34,038 nucleotides of DNA from CAXOVX01 sp964213345 (lineage in GTDB: Bacteria > Pseudomonadota > Alphaproteobacteria > Rickettsiales > Midichloriaceae), in the NCBI GenBank assembly GCA_964213345.1, contig CAXOVX010000024.1, positions 1 through 34,038 on the forward strand, in the 5' to 3' direction. This document shows, in pieces, positions 1 through 8,590 of this stretch. Numbering within the stretch: position 1 is the stretch's first letter; every line of letters starts with the position of its first letter. The position numbers were made by a program, and so were the translations under genes. A model generated the notes under the pieces. The model saw only the letters and a list, made by a program, of their open reading frames with translations. It did not search any database and was not told where the DNA came from.

Positions 1-374
1 CTCAGGTAGAAGATATTCCGAAGGAGAACTTTATAGCTAGATTATAGCAGCGATGTGCTATAGGGAAACTTGCGATACAAAGTTATTCGAATTTTGGATT
101 GAAATTTTTCTGATACCTGCGTTAAAGCCTGGTCAGACGGTCATCATGGATAACGCTAGCTCCCATAAATCACAAAATACAAGAGAAATGGTAGAAGAGG
201 CAAAATGCCATCTGTTACTTTTATCTCCTTATTCACCAGATTAAAATCCAATCGAGAAATTTTTGGCCAATTTAAAGGGTGTTGGTAGGCAAAACATTGA
301 AAAATACTCTTCCTTCTTTAGCAGATGCTGTGGATGCTGCCTTCAAAACCCAACCCATGCCCATTGGACTATAA
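1..374 (+). pseudogene. IS630-family transposase, 3' part, decayed
   Basis: The window opens inside an IS630/Tc1-type DDE transposase. Readable pieces are a strand reading IIAAMCYRETCDTKLFEFW, then the second catalytic block with VIMDNASSHKS (the DN-AxxHKS motif), then the LSPYSPD-NPIEKF block that carries the last acidic residue. A TAG lies at 38-40 and a TAA at 242-244 replaces the leucine expected between SPD and NPIEKF. Shortly after, a one-base shift moves the reading frame; the rest (LADAVDAAFKTQP, ending with the TAA at 372-374) is in the new frame. The tryptophan of the usual EKFW is also changed to leucine. The gene cannot make a transposase. Its 5' part lies outside the window. Confidence 0.9.
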
Positions 375-453
375 TCGCAATGGTGAGGGCGAAGGAGTAT
401 AGTGATCTACATGACTGCACAACAACTCGAGCGTTAAAAGGGGACTTGGTATA
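375..453 (+). mobile_element. IS630 non-coding 3' end with terminal inverted repeat
   Basis: Directly after the transposase stop comes about 80 bases ending in GGGGACTTGGTATA, the expected outer end of an IS630-type element that duplicates TA. The same stretch (AATGGTGAGGGCGAAG, then CATGACTG, then GTTAAAAGGGGACTTGGTATA) reappears, usually reversed, in the short elements at 7463-7593, 13549-13669, 32558-32684 and 33171-33263. This identifies where those short elements come from. Confidence 0.75.
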
Positions 454-714
454 ATTCTGGGTTGCGTAAGGAGGTGTCTATAATCGGAAGAGTGGCGGGG
501 AGCTTTGGTCTTGTCTTGGTGATGAACAGTTGATGCGCAAAAAATACTCTCTCTGAGGCATTGCGTTCAAGAAATCTCTAATTCTAAGGAGTTAATTGTT
601 GATACTATGGCTTGTTTTTCTGAGTCTTGCTGTTGTTGTGTTCTAAAAAAAAGTGGTTGTTGTGTGATGTAGATAGCAGATTTGCCGCCTTTTTTCTAAC
701 CGGCTGTCATAGTT
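454..714. other. Intergenic region, no gene recognised
   Basis: Between the IS630 end and the DUF2155 gene no credible reading frame or RNA gene is visible. The segment AAAAAAAAGTGGTTGTTGTG near 643-662 resembles a string at 5342-5355 and, reversed, one near 3955. It may be an old insertion-sequence edge, but I could not assign it. Confidence 0.4.
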
Positions 715-1278
715 CTAATTTACGCACTTATCTAAATAAAAAAAGTACTCTTGATGTATAGGTTGAGACAGGAACTTATGTTTTTTTAGCATCCATCCCC
801 TAAAAATTAGCTTATTGAATTTTGAATCATGAATTGCAATGAGTGCCTTACTTTCAGGTTGATATACGTCGCTATTTTCCTGCCAACACTCTTCTACACT
901 TATATTCAAGTCATTGAAATATACAATTTGATCTTTATAGCCTGTCAGAGTTGCTCGGTTACCAGTATTCACGTTTATTGTTAATATTTGAGCACCATCA
1001 TGAAAATCTCCATTTGTTGCTGTTTTTGCGGCATCATCTGCATCTATGTCTTGTCTATGCTCATGTTTTTCCTCATTAAGTACAAAATCTGATATATTGC
1101 TGTGTACATCAGATTTATCACTGATGTCATGATGTTTATCTGCTGAATAATCGGAACTGCCCACAGCAAAATCAAAAATTGACGCAGCAGCCACCGCATG
1201 GTTTACGCTATCTAGTAATACCAATTGAAATATTAATATCATGAAAAATGTATGTAGTATTCTCTTGCTTAAGATCAT
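715..1278 (-). CDS. DUF2155-domain exported protein
   Basis: 187 residues. The N-terminus has a signal peptide: basic start MILSKR, hydrophobic stretch to about residue 25, small residues VAAAS. A long acidic, histidine-rich linker (about residues 40-95) follows. The C-terminal half carries the DUF2155 pattern: an early CW (CWQEN), an LIFRGWML block where the family has F-SGWMF, and a closing Y-LDKC where the family ends in V-DC. DUF2155 proteins are common in alphaproteobacteria, are predicted periplasmic, and have no assigned function. The start codon overlaps the stop of rmuC as ATGA, so translation is probably coupled to rmuC. The linker is longer and more charged than I expect for the family. 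The two conserved cysteines could form a disulphide (inference). Confidence 0.75.
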   Translation of the reverse strand: MILSKRILHTFFMILIFQLVLLDSVNHAVAAASIFDFAVGSSDYSADKHHDISDKSDVHSNISDFVLNEEKHEHRQDIDADDAAKTATNGDFHDGAQILTINVNTGNRATLTGYKDQIVYFNDLNISVEECWQENSDVYQPESKALIAIHDSKFNKLIFRGWMLKKHKFLSQPIHQEYFFYLDKCVN

Positions 1279-2534
1279 AGTGTCTCTATCTTATCCTCTC
1301 CCTGCTCTACTTGGTGTAGCTTGTTCTGAATCATTCTAGACTTATTTTCCACATCAATAATAGCTTGCCCAGCCTGTTCCAATTTTATCCTTGTTTTGCT
1401 CAACATGTCTCCAAGTTTTATAAATTCACCTTTTACAATGTCTAGCAGTTTCCACACATCACTAGCTCTTTTTTCTATTGCTAATGTTCTAAACCCCATT
1501 TGTAAACTACTGATGATGGCACTTAGTGTAGTGGGACCTGTGACAATGACTTTATATTCACGCTGTATTGTGTCAACAAGGCCTGGTCTACGTAATATTT
1601 CAGCATATAATCCCTCAACTGGTAAAAACATAATGGCAAAATCTGTGGTATATGGAGGATGAATATATTTTTCTGATATAGTTTTAGCAGACTTTTTCAT
1701 GTTACTTTCTAGTAATTTGTATTGCACTTCAATTTCTTGTATATTGCAATTATCCTGTGCTTCAACCAAACGCTGATAATCTGCCAATGGGAATTTGGCA
1801 TCAATTGGCAACATTATATATGAGATAGTGGAATCTTTACCGGGTAATTTTATTGCAAATTCAACTCTATCCTGTGAATTTTCCCTAATTGCTACATTTT
1901 GCGCATATTGCTCTTTGATCAGTAATTGTTCTAAGATTGCTCCCAACTGAACTTCGCCCCAAATTCCTCGAGTTTTGACATTACTTAGTACTTTTTTCAG
2001 ATCTCCCACACCAACGGCTAGGGCTTGCATTTCACCAAGACCTCTATACACCATCTCCAATCTTTCGCTTACCACCTGGAAAGATTCCCCAAGCCTTTTT
2101 TCAAGAGTATTATGCAATTTTTCTTCAACAGTAAGCCGGATCTTTTCCAACTTAGCACTATTGTCTTCTTGAATTTTATTTAGTTGTCCCTCAACAGTAG
2201 CTCTAACGTTCTCTAGCTTGTTCTCATTCAATTGCACCATCTGTACTAATTGATTGTGTAATAATTCCAAATGTTTCTGTTGGCTAATCAGAATAGACTG
2301 CACATTCTGACCTATACTATTTTGCAGAAATTGTAAGTGCTGACTATTTGCCTGAAATCCGTCATGAATAGTTGATATTGTTTGAGTATTGAGAGGTTGT
2401 AATGCCTTTAAACCATCGCTTATCCTTTTTATGCATACTATTCCAAAGGTGGTGATTATACCTAATATTGTAATAGCAGCATATGCTAATATTAGACTTG
2501 GTGTTAACATGGTTATTTGTACTAATTTTATCAT
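1275..2534 (-). CDS. rmuC: DNA recombination protein RmuC
   Basis: 419 residues, normal length. A single N-terminal membrane helix (about residues 8-30) is followed by a coiled coil (about 45-165, with repeated KLENVRATVEGQLNKIQ-type heptads) and the RmuC nuclease-like domain (about 170-390). That domain has typical blocks: KTRGIWGEVQLGAILEQLL, LPIDAKFPLADYQRL, and TDFAIMFLPVEGLYAEILRRP. RmuC proteins limit certain recombination events and are thought to act as membrane-tethered nucleases of the PD-(D/E)XK-like group. It is the first gene of a two-gene unit with the DUF2155 gene (4-base overlap). Its start lies about 250 bases from the divergent gene at 2783, so the two share an intergenic control region. 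Confidence 0.93.
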   Translation of the reverse strand: MIKLVQITMLTPSLILAYAAITILGIITTFGIVCIKRISDGLKALQPLNTQTISTIHDGFQANSQHLQFLQNSIGQNVQSILISQQKHLELLHNQLVQMVQLNENKLENVRATVEGQLNKIQEDNSAKLEKIRLTVEEKLHNTLEKRLGESFQVVSERLEMVYRGLGEMQALAVGVGDLKKVLSNVKTRGIWGEVQLGAILEQLLIKEQYAQNVAIRENSQDRVEFAIKLPGKDSTISYIMLPIDAKFPLADYQRLVEAQDNCNIQEIEVQYKLLESNMKKSAKTISEKYIHPPYTTDFAIMFLPVEGLYAEILRRPGLVDTIQREYKVIVTGPTTLSAIISSLQMGFRTLAIEKRASDVWKLLDIVKGEFIKLGDMLSKTRIKLEQAGQAIIDVENKSRMIQNKLHQVEQGEDKIETL

Positions 2535-2585
2535 TGAAGATTATTAAGGGTAATACTGAATATTATCCTGGAAATAAACATAAAT

Positions 2586-2621
2586 TTCATAATAAGCTAA
2601 AAAAAATACATTTTTTGCTTA
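2586..2621 (+). promoter_or_regulatory. Conserved upstream element, copy 1
   Basis: These 36 bases end in TACATTTTTTGCTTA and match 4182-4217 at 33 of 36 positions. The 15-base core also occurs at 7650-7664. The core starts 176, 169 and 173 bases before the three respective start codons (2783, 4372, 7823). Constant spacing before related genes suggests a promoter or a 5' leader signal. It lies between rmuC and the coiled-coil gene, so it could also affect rmuC. Its function is inferred. Confidence 0.6.
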
Positions 2622-2782
2622 CCAATTTGTATTGGGAAGTAAAATATGCTTGTTGTAGTTGTATGATGAATGATAGCCTCACAGTGGTTGAGTCTGCATG
2701 GTGGAAGTGGTCTTGTGGAGTTGATGAGTGAAGAGCCACGCAGAAAGGAGGCAGGTGAATTATTTTTGATTAGGGAGGATGT

Positions 2783-3625
2783 ATGTTGCAGCAAGAAAGG
2801 GTAGAGCACGTTTTTGAGGAATTTGGGAAATTTCGTGCGGAACTCACAGGAGAACTACAGAAGAATGTGGAGAGTGGACAGGAGGTGGTGGGGCAGCAAG
2901 ATCTGACCAAGTTTTCGGGACAGTTGAAGAATCTTGTTGCGACTGCAGAAAAAAATCTTGGAGACATTGCTAAATCGAGTAGTGATTCAGAAAAAAAATG
3001 GCTAACAGAGAAGGTTGTACCCTATATGAAAAAGGTGTTTGACTCTGTCTCTGCACTGAAGGCTACATCAGTGCAAGAAATGAAAGGAGCAGTGCTTAAT
3101 GTTGTGGATGGAGTTGGTAAATTCATGGATGAGTCAAAAGGAAGAGTGGGGGGAAAAGTTGCGACATTTTTCCATAACTTGGTGCAAGATATAATGGAGT
3201 GGTATCAACGATTTATGATAGCAAGAGAGGGATCACATCTGAAAAATTGCAATGCTGCTATAGACAATATAACAAAAGAATTGCTCAAGAATCCGCTTAA
3301 AAATGAGGAGGGGAAAATAGATTTTAAGGAAATCATGGCAGTACTATCCCCAAAGGTGGAAAAGCCAATAACTAATCAAGATTTAAAATTACAGCAGACT
3401 GACTTTGAGGAAAAAATTAAGAACGACCTTGCTCGGGCGCAGAGTAAGAAGCTAGCAATTGAGTTGCAAAAACTTCAAAATGAGAAAATCAGTTTGGAGG
3501 CTTCAATAAAAGCACGTGGGAAAAAGGTTGACGCTTATCACGCCTTAGCAGGCCGCGGGACTAAGTTTCAAGATTTGATAAGGGGGCGGCAGCAGAAGAG
3601 TCAGAGCAATGTTGTGCAGAAGTGA
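2783..3625 (+). CDS. Lineage-specific helical/coiled-coil protein A
   Basis: 280 residues, unrecognised, almost wholly helical and charged. There is no signal peptide or clear membrane segment. A middle part (about 70-150) contains KKWLTEKVVPYMKKV, which resembles KWWKETLVPALKKG in the protein at 4372-5256, and EWYQRFMIAREGS, comparable to EVYQKAVIVVEKS there. The C-terminal third (about 205-265) is a coiled coil rich in Lys, Glu and Gln, followed by a basic tail (RGRQQKSQS). The start is well supported by AGGGAGGATGT just before ATG. The gene shares the conserved upstream element with its neighbour. I take it as a distant paralogue of protein B. Function unknown; a secreted effector, a structural protein or a membrane-surface amphipathic protein are all possible. 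Confidence 0.7.
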   Translation: MLQQERVEHVFEEFGKFRAELTGELQKNVESGQEVVGQQDLTKFSGQLKNLVATAEKNLGDIAKSSSDSEKKWLTEKVVPYMKKVFDSVSALKATSVQEMKGAVLNVVDGVGKFMDESKGRVGGKVATFFHNLVQDIMEWYQRFMIAREGSHLKNCNAAIDNITKELLKNPLKNEEGKIDFKEIMAVLSPKVEKPITNQDLKLQQTDFEEKIKNDLARAQSKKLAIELQKLQNEKISLEASIKARGKKVDAYHALAGRGTKFQDLIRGRQQKSQSNVVQK

Positions 3626-4181
3626 GATAATGCACGGGAGAAGTCGGGATCCTGAAAAAGAGTTGTGGTGGGTCTCTCTTGAAGTGCGGTGACAAGTAAT
3701 GTGATTGAGATCGCATTTGAGCTCGACTGCGTACGAGCTTATTGAGAGGCAGATTTAGTGTTGGCAATAAGCCCACTTTGGAGTTTATATACTAAATTGT
3801 CCATCTAAGCTTCTTTCAAGTGAGTATATGTATTTGTATCCTGATGTTGGAACTTGAAAACTGTTAATGTCTTAATCTTACCTCTGAGTAGTGTGTCGCT
3901 TGTGCAATCTGTTTGCGCAGTGCAATCGGTGCTAATGTCATAATATAATGTTACAACCACTTTTCTTTTTACAAAGCTTAGGTCCTGGTGTGGTTTTTTC
4001 GTTTTTCAAAAAATAAGTTGTCCAATTTGGGTGGACCTTGATGTAATATGGGCAGTTGTTATTTTGTTTTTCCTGTGCGCTGCTTATCACAAGCCTGCGA
4101 CTTCTACCTCAGTTATTTCTAAGATGGTGGTATATCGTAATTGTCAGTAATATGATTGTTATCGCAAAAAGCAACACAATC
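3626..4181. other. Long intergenic region upstream of protein B
   Basis: About 555 bases without a credible gene. Near 3730-3765 there is an inverted pair GCTTATTG / CAATAAGC that may form a hairpin after protein A. From about 4088 (TCACAAGCCTGCGACTTCTACCTCA) the sequence is also found at 7596-7650, so the duplicated block shared with the decayed copy starts here. No tRNA or other RNA is recognised. Confidence 0.5.
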
Positions 4182-4217
4182 TTCATAATTAGCGAAATAA
4201 AATACATTTTTTGCTTA
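4182..4217 (+). promoter_or_regulatory. Conserved upstream element, copy 2
   Basis: Second copy of the 36-base element, 169 bases before the start at 4372. It differs from copy 1 at three positions. Downstream similarity continues in patches (AAATTGAAGTTGTAGAAGAA, then GGAGTAGCC, then GTAGTTGC) into the leader at 7650-7760, which suggests a conserved untranslated leader as well as a promoter. Confidence 0.6.
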
Positions 4218-4371
4218 AAATTGAAGTTGTAGAAGAAATGAATGCTTTTGGAGTCATATGATAAGGAGTAGCCTACAACATTGTAGTTGCTTTCGTGACT
4301 ATGAGGCGTAGGGCGGAGCGTTCTTTGCTTTTTCGTCGGGTTTGTGGGGTAATTTTTATACGGGGGGTAAT

Positions 4372-5256
4372 ATGCAGAGTAAAGTGGGAATGAGTAGTGA
4401 AGAGTTGCTCAAGCAAATTAACGATGCAGGTGGGTTTTCTGTGTTGATGTTTGAAAGTTTTAAGACGGATTTGAATAAGTTTGGTGGGTGGTGCAAGAAG
4501 GAATATGGTCTAGGGGGGGATTGGCTAAAAGAAAACATCGCGGACCCCATGGCTAAGTGGTGGAAAGAAACGTTGGTACCTGCGCTAAAAAAAGGGGGTA
4601 ATGCTGTAGCGGAGGCGATGAAAGATTTCGGAGATTGGGTTGTGAGGTGGACTCAGGTCATCGGCACTGCGGTGATGGATGGGTTGAAGTGGACTGCAGA
4701 AAAAACTACCAATCTTTGTCTGAGTGTAGCAGAATTTTGTTACGATCAGGTGCTGAATGTAGCGGAAGTGTATCAAAAGGCCGTAATAGTAGTAGAGAAA
4801 TCGCGTGAGGGTAGTGTTGGCAAAGAAGTGAATGATATGTACGTAAAACTAAACACGGAGTTGAAGGCTATTGGGGTGGACGTTGCTGGTATCATTGGTG
4901 AGGAGGTAGGTACGATGGAGAAGGTTATGGAGGGCATTGCGAAGGACAGAGGGGAAATTGGAGAAGCAGTAACGGGAAGATATGAAGAAGAAAGTGTTGC
5001 TGGCAAGTATGAGGCAGAGAAAGTTAATAAGATGGTGGAAAATTTGACCGCAAGAGTCAACAAAATAGCAAGCTTGCGGAAAGATATGGAAGGGCGTAAA
5101 AGCGATATTGAGGGTTATGAATCGAAGAAGAAAGAATATGCTACTAGCATAGGGCAGAGAAAAGAAGCCATAGTTGAAAAATTTAAGCGCAGTGAGGGGA
5201 CTTACGCGTCGCAGGCAAAGGAAAAAGCAGGCAAGCAGCAGGAGAGGAACAAATGA
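4372..5256 (+). CDS. Lineage-specific helical/coiled-coil protein B
   Basis: 294 residues from the ATG at 4372, which has GGGGGG eight bases before it. A GTG 30 bases upstream is in frame but less likely. Unrecognised. The N-terminal half is amphipathic and tryptophan-rich (WCKKEYGLGGDWLKENI, MAKWWKETLVPALKK, DWVVRWTQ). A moderately hydrophobic stretch around residues 95-130 (MDGLKWTAEKTTNLCLSVAE) could touch a membrane. The last 130 residues are a charged coiled coil ending in a lysine-rich tail. There is no signal peptide. A decayed second copy lies at 7823-9875 and a distant relative at 2783-3625. A strong hairpin terminator follows directly, so this is a single-gene unit. The function is unknown. 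Confidence 0.75.
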   Translation: MQSKVGMSSEELLKQINDAGGFSVLMFESFKTDLNKFGGWCKKEYGLGGDWLKENIADPMAKWWKETLVPALKKGGNAVAEAMKDFGDWVVRWTQVIGTAVMDGLKWTAEKTTNLCLSVAEFCYDQVLNVAEVYQKAVIVVEKSREGSVGKEVNDMYVKLNTELKAIGVDVAGIIGEEVGTMEKVMEGIAKDRGEIGEAVTGRYEEESVAGKYEAEKVNKMVENLTARVNKIASLRKDMEGRKSDIEGYESKKKEYATSIGQRKEAIVEKFKRSEGTYASQAKEKAGKQQERNK

Positions 5257-5264
5257 AAGAAAGT

Positions 5265-5287
5265 GGGGGGGTAACCCCGCCCTTTTT
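5265..5287 (+). terminator. Rho-independent terminator after protein B
   Basis: Seven G, a TAA loop, CCCC, one bulged G, CCC, then five T. It begins nine bases after the stop of the gene at 4372-5256 and has the classic GC stem plus T-run form, unusual in this AT-rich window. Confidence 0.75.
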
Positions 5288-5331
5288 GCACTAGGAGCGC
5301 AATGGTGGGAGTGAGGGGGTGTAGCATGTGC
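5288..5331 (+). repeat. Fragment of IS630-derived short element
   Basis: GCACTAGGAGCGCAATGGTGGGAGTGAGG matches, in the reverse sense, the internal part of the elements at 32558-32684 and 33171-33263 (CTCCTAGTGC / CATTGCGC). Both terminal repeats are missing, so it is a remnant. Confidence 0.5.
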
Positions 5332-5402
5332 TATGTCAAATAAAAAGTGGTTGTGTCTTAGATATTATAATGTACCTAGAATCAATTTTTAGGAGAGGCT
5401 AG

Positions 5403-6106
5403 ATGCTATACGATTTAAGGGCTGACCAATGGAAGGTGATTGAAGGCGGGTTACCTGGCAAAGCAGGTGATAGAAGGGCATAGCGGGGGAGACAATAGAG
5501 GGGGTTTTGGCAGTTATGTGGATCTAGAATTGGGGCGCCGTGGAGGGCGTTGCCAGTGGAGTACGGGAAATGGGCTACGGTTCATAAAAGATTCATGAGA
5601 TGGGCAAAGGCTGGTATTTGGCAAATGGTATTTAACACTCTTGCTGTGGATGAGGATAAATGGATCATGATAGATTTAACGATGATAAGAGCGCGTCAGC
5701 ACGCAGCTGGTGCAAGAACAAGAGTTAGGAAGGTCGAAAGGGGGCTTTACAACAAAACTTCATGCAGCATGGTTTTTGATTACTGCTGGTCAAAGGTCCG
5801 ATTATACAAAGGCTCTGGCTCTTATAGAAGGCAAGATAAGGGGAGCGTTGATAGCTGATAAAGGCTTATGATGCAAACTGTATTGATAGAAGTGGCAACA
5901 AAAGTGGGGGCGGAAGTATTATACCGCCTCGTGTTATGCGCAAACATCCAAGAGGATATGATGTGGAATTATATAAAGAACGCAACTTAAGAGCGTATGT
6001 TCAACAGATTAAAGTATTTTTAAAGGTCGCTACAAGGTACGATAAGCTAGATGTGGCTTATCTCTCTTTCGTCTTTATTGCAAGAATCTATTTGTGGTTA
6101 AAATAA
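5403..6106 (+). pseudogene. IS5-family (IS427-like) transposase, decayed
   Basis: The remains of an IS5-type transposase can be read through several frames. They start MLYDLRADQWKVIEGGLPGK, then WRALPVEYGKWATVHKRFMRW, then the first acidic block around MIDLTMIRARQHAAGA, GGFTTKLHAAW, then ALIADKAYDA, then IIPPRVMRKHPRGYD, and finally YKERNLRAYVQQIKVFLK and RYDKLDVAYLSFVF, ending at the TAA at 6104-6106. A stop after GDRRA and several frameshifts inactivate it. A better start, not a stop, is kept at 5403. A related copy starts at 33535. Its right edge runs straight into IS630 sequence at about 6125, so this element probably inserted into an IS630 copy. Confidence 0.85.
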
Positions 6107-6124
6107 GTGTTAATACGACCTAAA

Positions 6125-6335
6125 GAGGCAAAGTGTAGTCTATTATTTTTACACCTTATTCACCAAAATTAAATCCAATTGAAAAATTTTGGACTAATTT
6201 AAGGACGCTAATAGGTAAAATATTGAAAAAATGCGTTTCTTTAGCTGATGCTATAGATGCCGCTTTTAAGATACAGCCTTGACTACGATGACTGAGCCTG
6301 AGTTCTGTAGTACGATGATGTGAGTGCTAGAGAGC
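6125..6335 (+). pseudogene. IS630-family transposase C-terminal remnant
   Basis: From EAKCSLLFL onward this matches the end of the transposase at 1-374, with one lost base near 6155 and then KLNPIEKFWTNLRT, SLADAIDAAFKIQP and a TGA at 6280-6282. Here the EKFW tryptophan and the leucine before NPIEKF are intact, unlike the copy at 1-374. After the stop, ATGACTGAGCCTGAGTTCTG is the usual non-coding tail, cut off before the terminal repeat. Confidence 0.8.
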
Positions 6336-6401
6336 GGATTGGTGTAGGAGGGTGTCCTCTTCTCTCTTGGATGGAGGTCCGGTGCGCTTTGAGCGCGGGG
6401 T

Positions 6402-7322
6402 TCACTGGTCGGTACTGCCATTTTGTTTTCGATCGTGTTGTTGTGTTGCAAGCTTAAGGATAGTGTTCCAATCCCCTACGTCTTCCCACTCCATGCCTAG
6501 GGGATGCGCTAGGAGGTTTCGGGTCTTTTCCATTATTGCCTTCTCTATTGTTGTATTTTCGGCAAGACTGAACAGATAGGGATCTGGTATCAGGTTGCTT
6601 GTGTTAACGCTGCACATGCCTTGTTTTATAGCTTTATCGCATATTTCATGGAGGATTGGTGCGTGTTGCTGTAAATTTCGAAAAATACTTCCTAGCGTTG
6701 CGAAGTAGATGCCGCTGTTCCAAAAATATTTGTTATTGCCGGTACAGGTCTCCATTACCTCCTTATCTGGTTTTGCCACGAATTTTTGTACGTGATATAT
6801 GGATTCCCCTTCAGAGATTGCGTCCTCTCCATATTCTATGTATCCATATTGAGTCTGATTTTCATCAGAATGTATTCCGAAAGCGATGATGGTCTTTCGA
6901 TTGAACGATAGATGTGCAACCATTTGCTGCACTAGCGTTACGAATGCACAATTCTTCGGTATGTAATGATCTGTTGGCAAGATCAATACAGGAGTATCAC
7001 TTGGGTATTTATGTTGCAGGTGGATTATTGCAACTGCGACTGCAGCAGCAGTATTCTTGTACTCTGGTTCCAAGATAATGTTGCTGTACTTACAATTGAT
7101 ACCTGTAAGATGCTGTTTTAATAGGGTGTAATAATTAGAGTTAGTAGCAAATGTAGGATGTAAGAAGGTCGATGCATCGCTAACTCGTAAAACCGTTTCT
7201 TGCAGCAAACTGTACTGAGTCACTATAGGTATAAACTGTTTTGGCGATTCCACACTTGATAATGGACGTAACCTATGCCCAATACCGCCGCAAAGAATTA
7301 AAGGTAATACTTGCTTTTTCAT
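6402..7322 (-). CDS. manC: Mannose-1-phosphate guanylyltransferase, catalytic domain only
   Basis: 306 residues. Makes GDP-mannose from mannose-1-phosphate and GTP, feeding cell-surface glycan synthesis. The nucleotidyltransferase signature LCGGIGHRLRPLS with following PKQF is at residues 10-30, the ILPTDHYI block near residue 115, and the FVAKPD and YFWNSGIYF blocks near 180-210. The usual EKP is AKP here. It ends soon after WEDVGDWNTI with a low-complexity tail. The customary extra region of this domain and the C-terminal isomerase cupin of long ManC proteins are absent. The leftover tail at 9900-10101 ends in the same way, so the shortening is older than the duplication. Activity is uncertain. 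Two hairpins lie upstream (7371-7437). Confidence 0.85.
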   Translation of the reverse strand: MKKQVLPLILCGGIGHRLRPLSSVESPKQFIPIVTQYSLLQETVLRVSDASTFLHPTFATNSNYYTLLKQHLTGINCKYSNIILEPEYKNTAAAVAVAIIHLQHKYPSDTPVLILPTDHYIPKNCAFVTLVQQMVAHLSFNRKTIIAFGIHSDENQTQYGYIEYGEDAISEGESIYHVQKFVAKPDKEVMETCTGNNKYFWNSGIYFATLGSIFRNLQQHAPILHEICDKAIKQGMCSVNTSNLIPDPYLFSLAENTTIEKAIMEKTRNLLAHPLGMEWEDVGDWNTILKLATQQHDRKQNGSTDQ

Positions 7323-7370
7323 AATTTATAACTCACAAAACCTGCCCATATTATTTATGGTATTCGGTGT

Positions 7371-7437
7371 AATAAGTTTTGTAAATATTTAAAAACAAAA
7401 ACTTATTATTTTTGTATCAAAATATTTTTATTGATAC
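7371..7437. promoter_or_regulatory. Two AT-rich inverted repeats upstream of manC
   Basis: AATAAGTTTT at 7371 pairs with AAAACTTATT ending at 7407, and GTATCAA at 7414 pairs with TTGATAC ending at 7437. They sit about 50-115 bases before the manC start, between it and the short element at 7463. They could be an operator or a hairpin of the manC leader; no regulator is identified. Confidence 0.35.
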
Positions 7438-7462
7438 AATAAACTCTTTTCGAAATTCGCTT

Positions 7463-7593
7463 ATACCACAAGTCCCCTTTTAAACACCTACATTGTTGCG
7501 TTGTAGGATTCGGGCCCAGTCATGTAGTATTTTCTATACTCTTCGCCCTCATCATTGCACTCTTAGTGCTTATTTGAAAATGGGACTTGGTAT
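7463..7593 (-). mobile_element. IS630-derived short non-autonomous element (MITE-like)
   Basis: About 130 bases, no coding capacity, bounded by TATACCACAAGTCCCC and GGGACTTGGTAT, imperfect inverted repeats of the IS630 type. Its left two thirds are the reverse complement of the IS630 3' tail at 375-453 (same ATGTAG, ATACTCTTCGCCCTC order). It lies exactly at the left edge of the duplicated block that begins at 7596. Confidence 0.8.
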
Positions 7594-7649
7594 TATCATA
7601 AGCCTGCAACTTCTACCTCAATTATACACTTTCTAAGAGTATCGTAATT

Positions 7650-7664
7650 TACATTTTTTGCTTA
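7650..7664 (+). promoter_or_regulatory. Conserved upstream element, copy 3 (core only)
   Basis: The 15-base core TACATTTTTTGCTTA lies 173 bases before the start of the decayed protein B copy. Compared with copy 2, about 75 bases just upstream are deleted, which removes the left part of the element. The leader downstream is well conserved. Confidence 0.55.
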
Positions 7665-8590
7665 AAATTGAAATTGTAGAAGAAATTAATGTTTTTGGAA
7701 TCATTATGAGCTAAGGAGTAGCCCCGATGTTGTAGTTGCTTTTGTGATTATGGGACGTAGGGCAGGGCGTTTTTTGCCTTTGCGTCATCAGATTTGCAGG
7801 CAGTTTTGCGTGGGAGGTAGATATGCAGCAGAGTAAAGTGAATGTTGAAGCAGCAAAGTTGCTCAAGCAAATTAAAAATGCAGGTGGATTTTCTGCGTTG
7901 ATGCTCGAAAGTTTTAAGATGGATTTTGAGTGAGTTTTATGGATGTGTAAAAAAGAATATGGTGTAGCGGGAGGTTGGCTACATAGGAACATCGCGAGCC
8001 CCATAGCTAAGTGGTGGGAAGAAACGTTGATACCTACTCGGGGGGGTAATGAAGGATTTTGGAGAGATTGGGTTGTGAGGTGGACTCAGGCTGTCGGTAC
8101 TGTGGTGATGGATGGGGTGAAGTGGATTCTTAGAAAAACTGCCAATATCTGCCTGAGTGTAGCAGAATTTTGTTACGATCAGGTACTAAAGTAGCGGAGC
8201 TGTATCAAAAGGCTGTAATAGTAGCAGGGAAGTCATGTTGGAAAAGTGCTAGCGAGAAAACAAATGATATATATATAAAACTAAACACAGAATTACGGGG
8301 TATTAGCGTGAGTGTTGGTGACATCATTGTTGGCAGGTGGGGTATCGAGGTAAGCAGAGTTATAAAGGTTATAAATAACATCGTGAAAAAAAGATGAGTT
8401 TGAAAAAGCAGTAGTGGAAAGGCATGAAGAAGGAGATAGTGTGTTGGCAAGTATGAAGCAGAGAAAGTTAATAAGATGGTGGAAAATTTGACCGCAAGAG
8501 TCAACAAAATAGAAAGCTTACAGAAAGATTTGGAGAAGCATGAAAGCAAGATTAAGGATTATAAATCGGATAAGAAAATGTATGCTATAA

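Noticed and set aside
1396..1662. Plus-strand open frame in rmuC
   Set aside because: Antisense shadow of conserved RmuC blocks; no ribosome site or family.
3561..3776. Minus-strand frame over the end of protein A
   Set aside because: Overlaps the 3' end of a supported gene with no start signal or similarity.
7711..8004. Minus-strand frame over the start of the decayed protein B copy
   Set aside because: Also found antisense in the intact copy (4356-4550); a shadow of the plus-strand gene.
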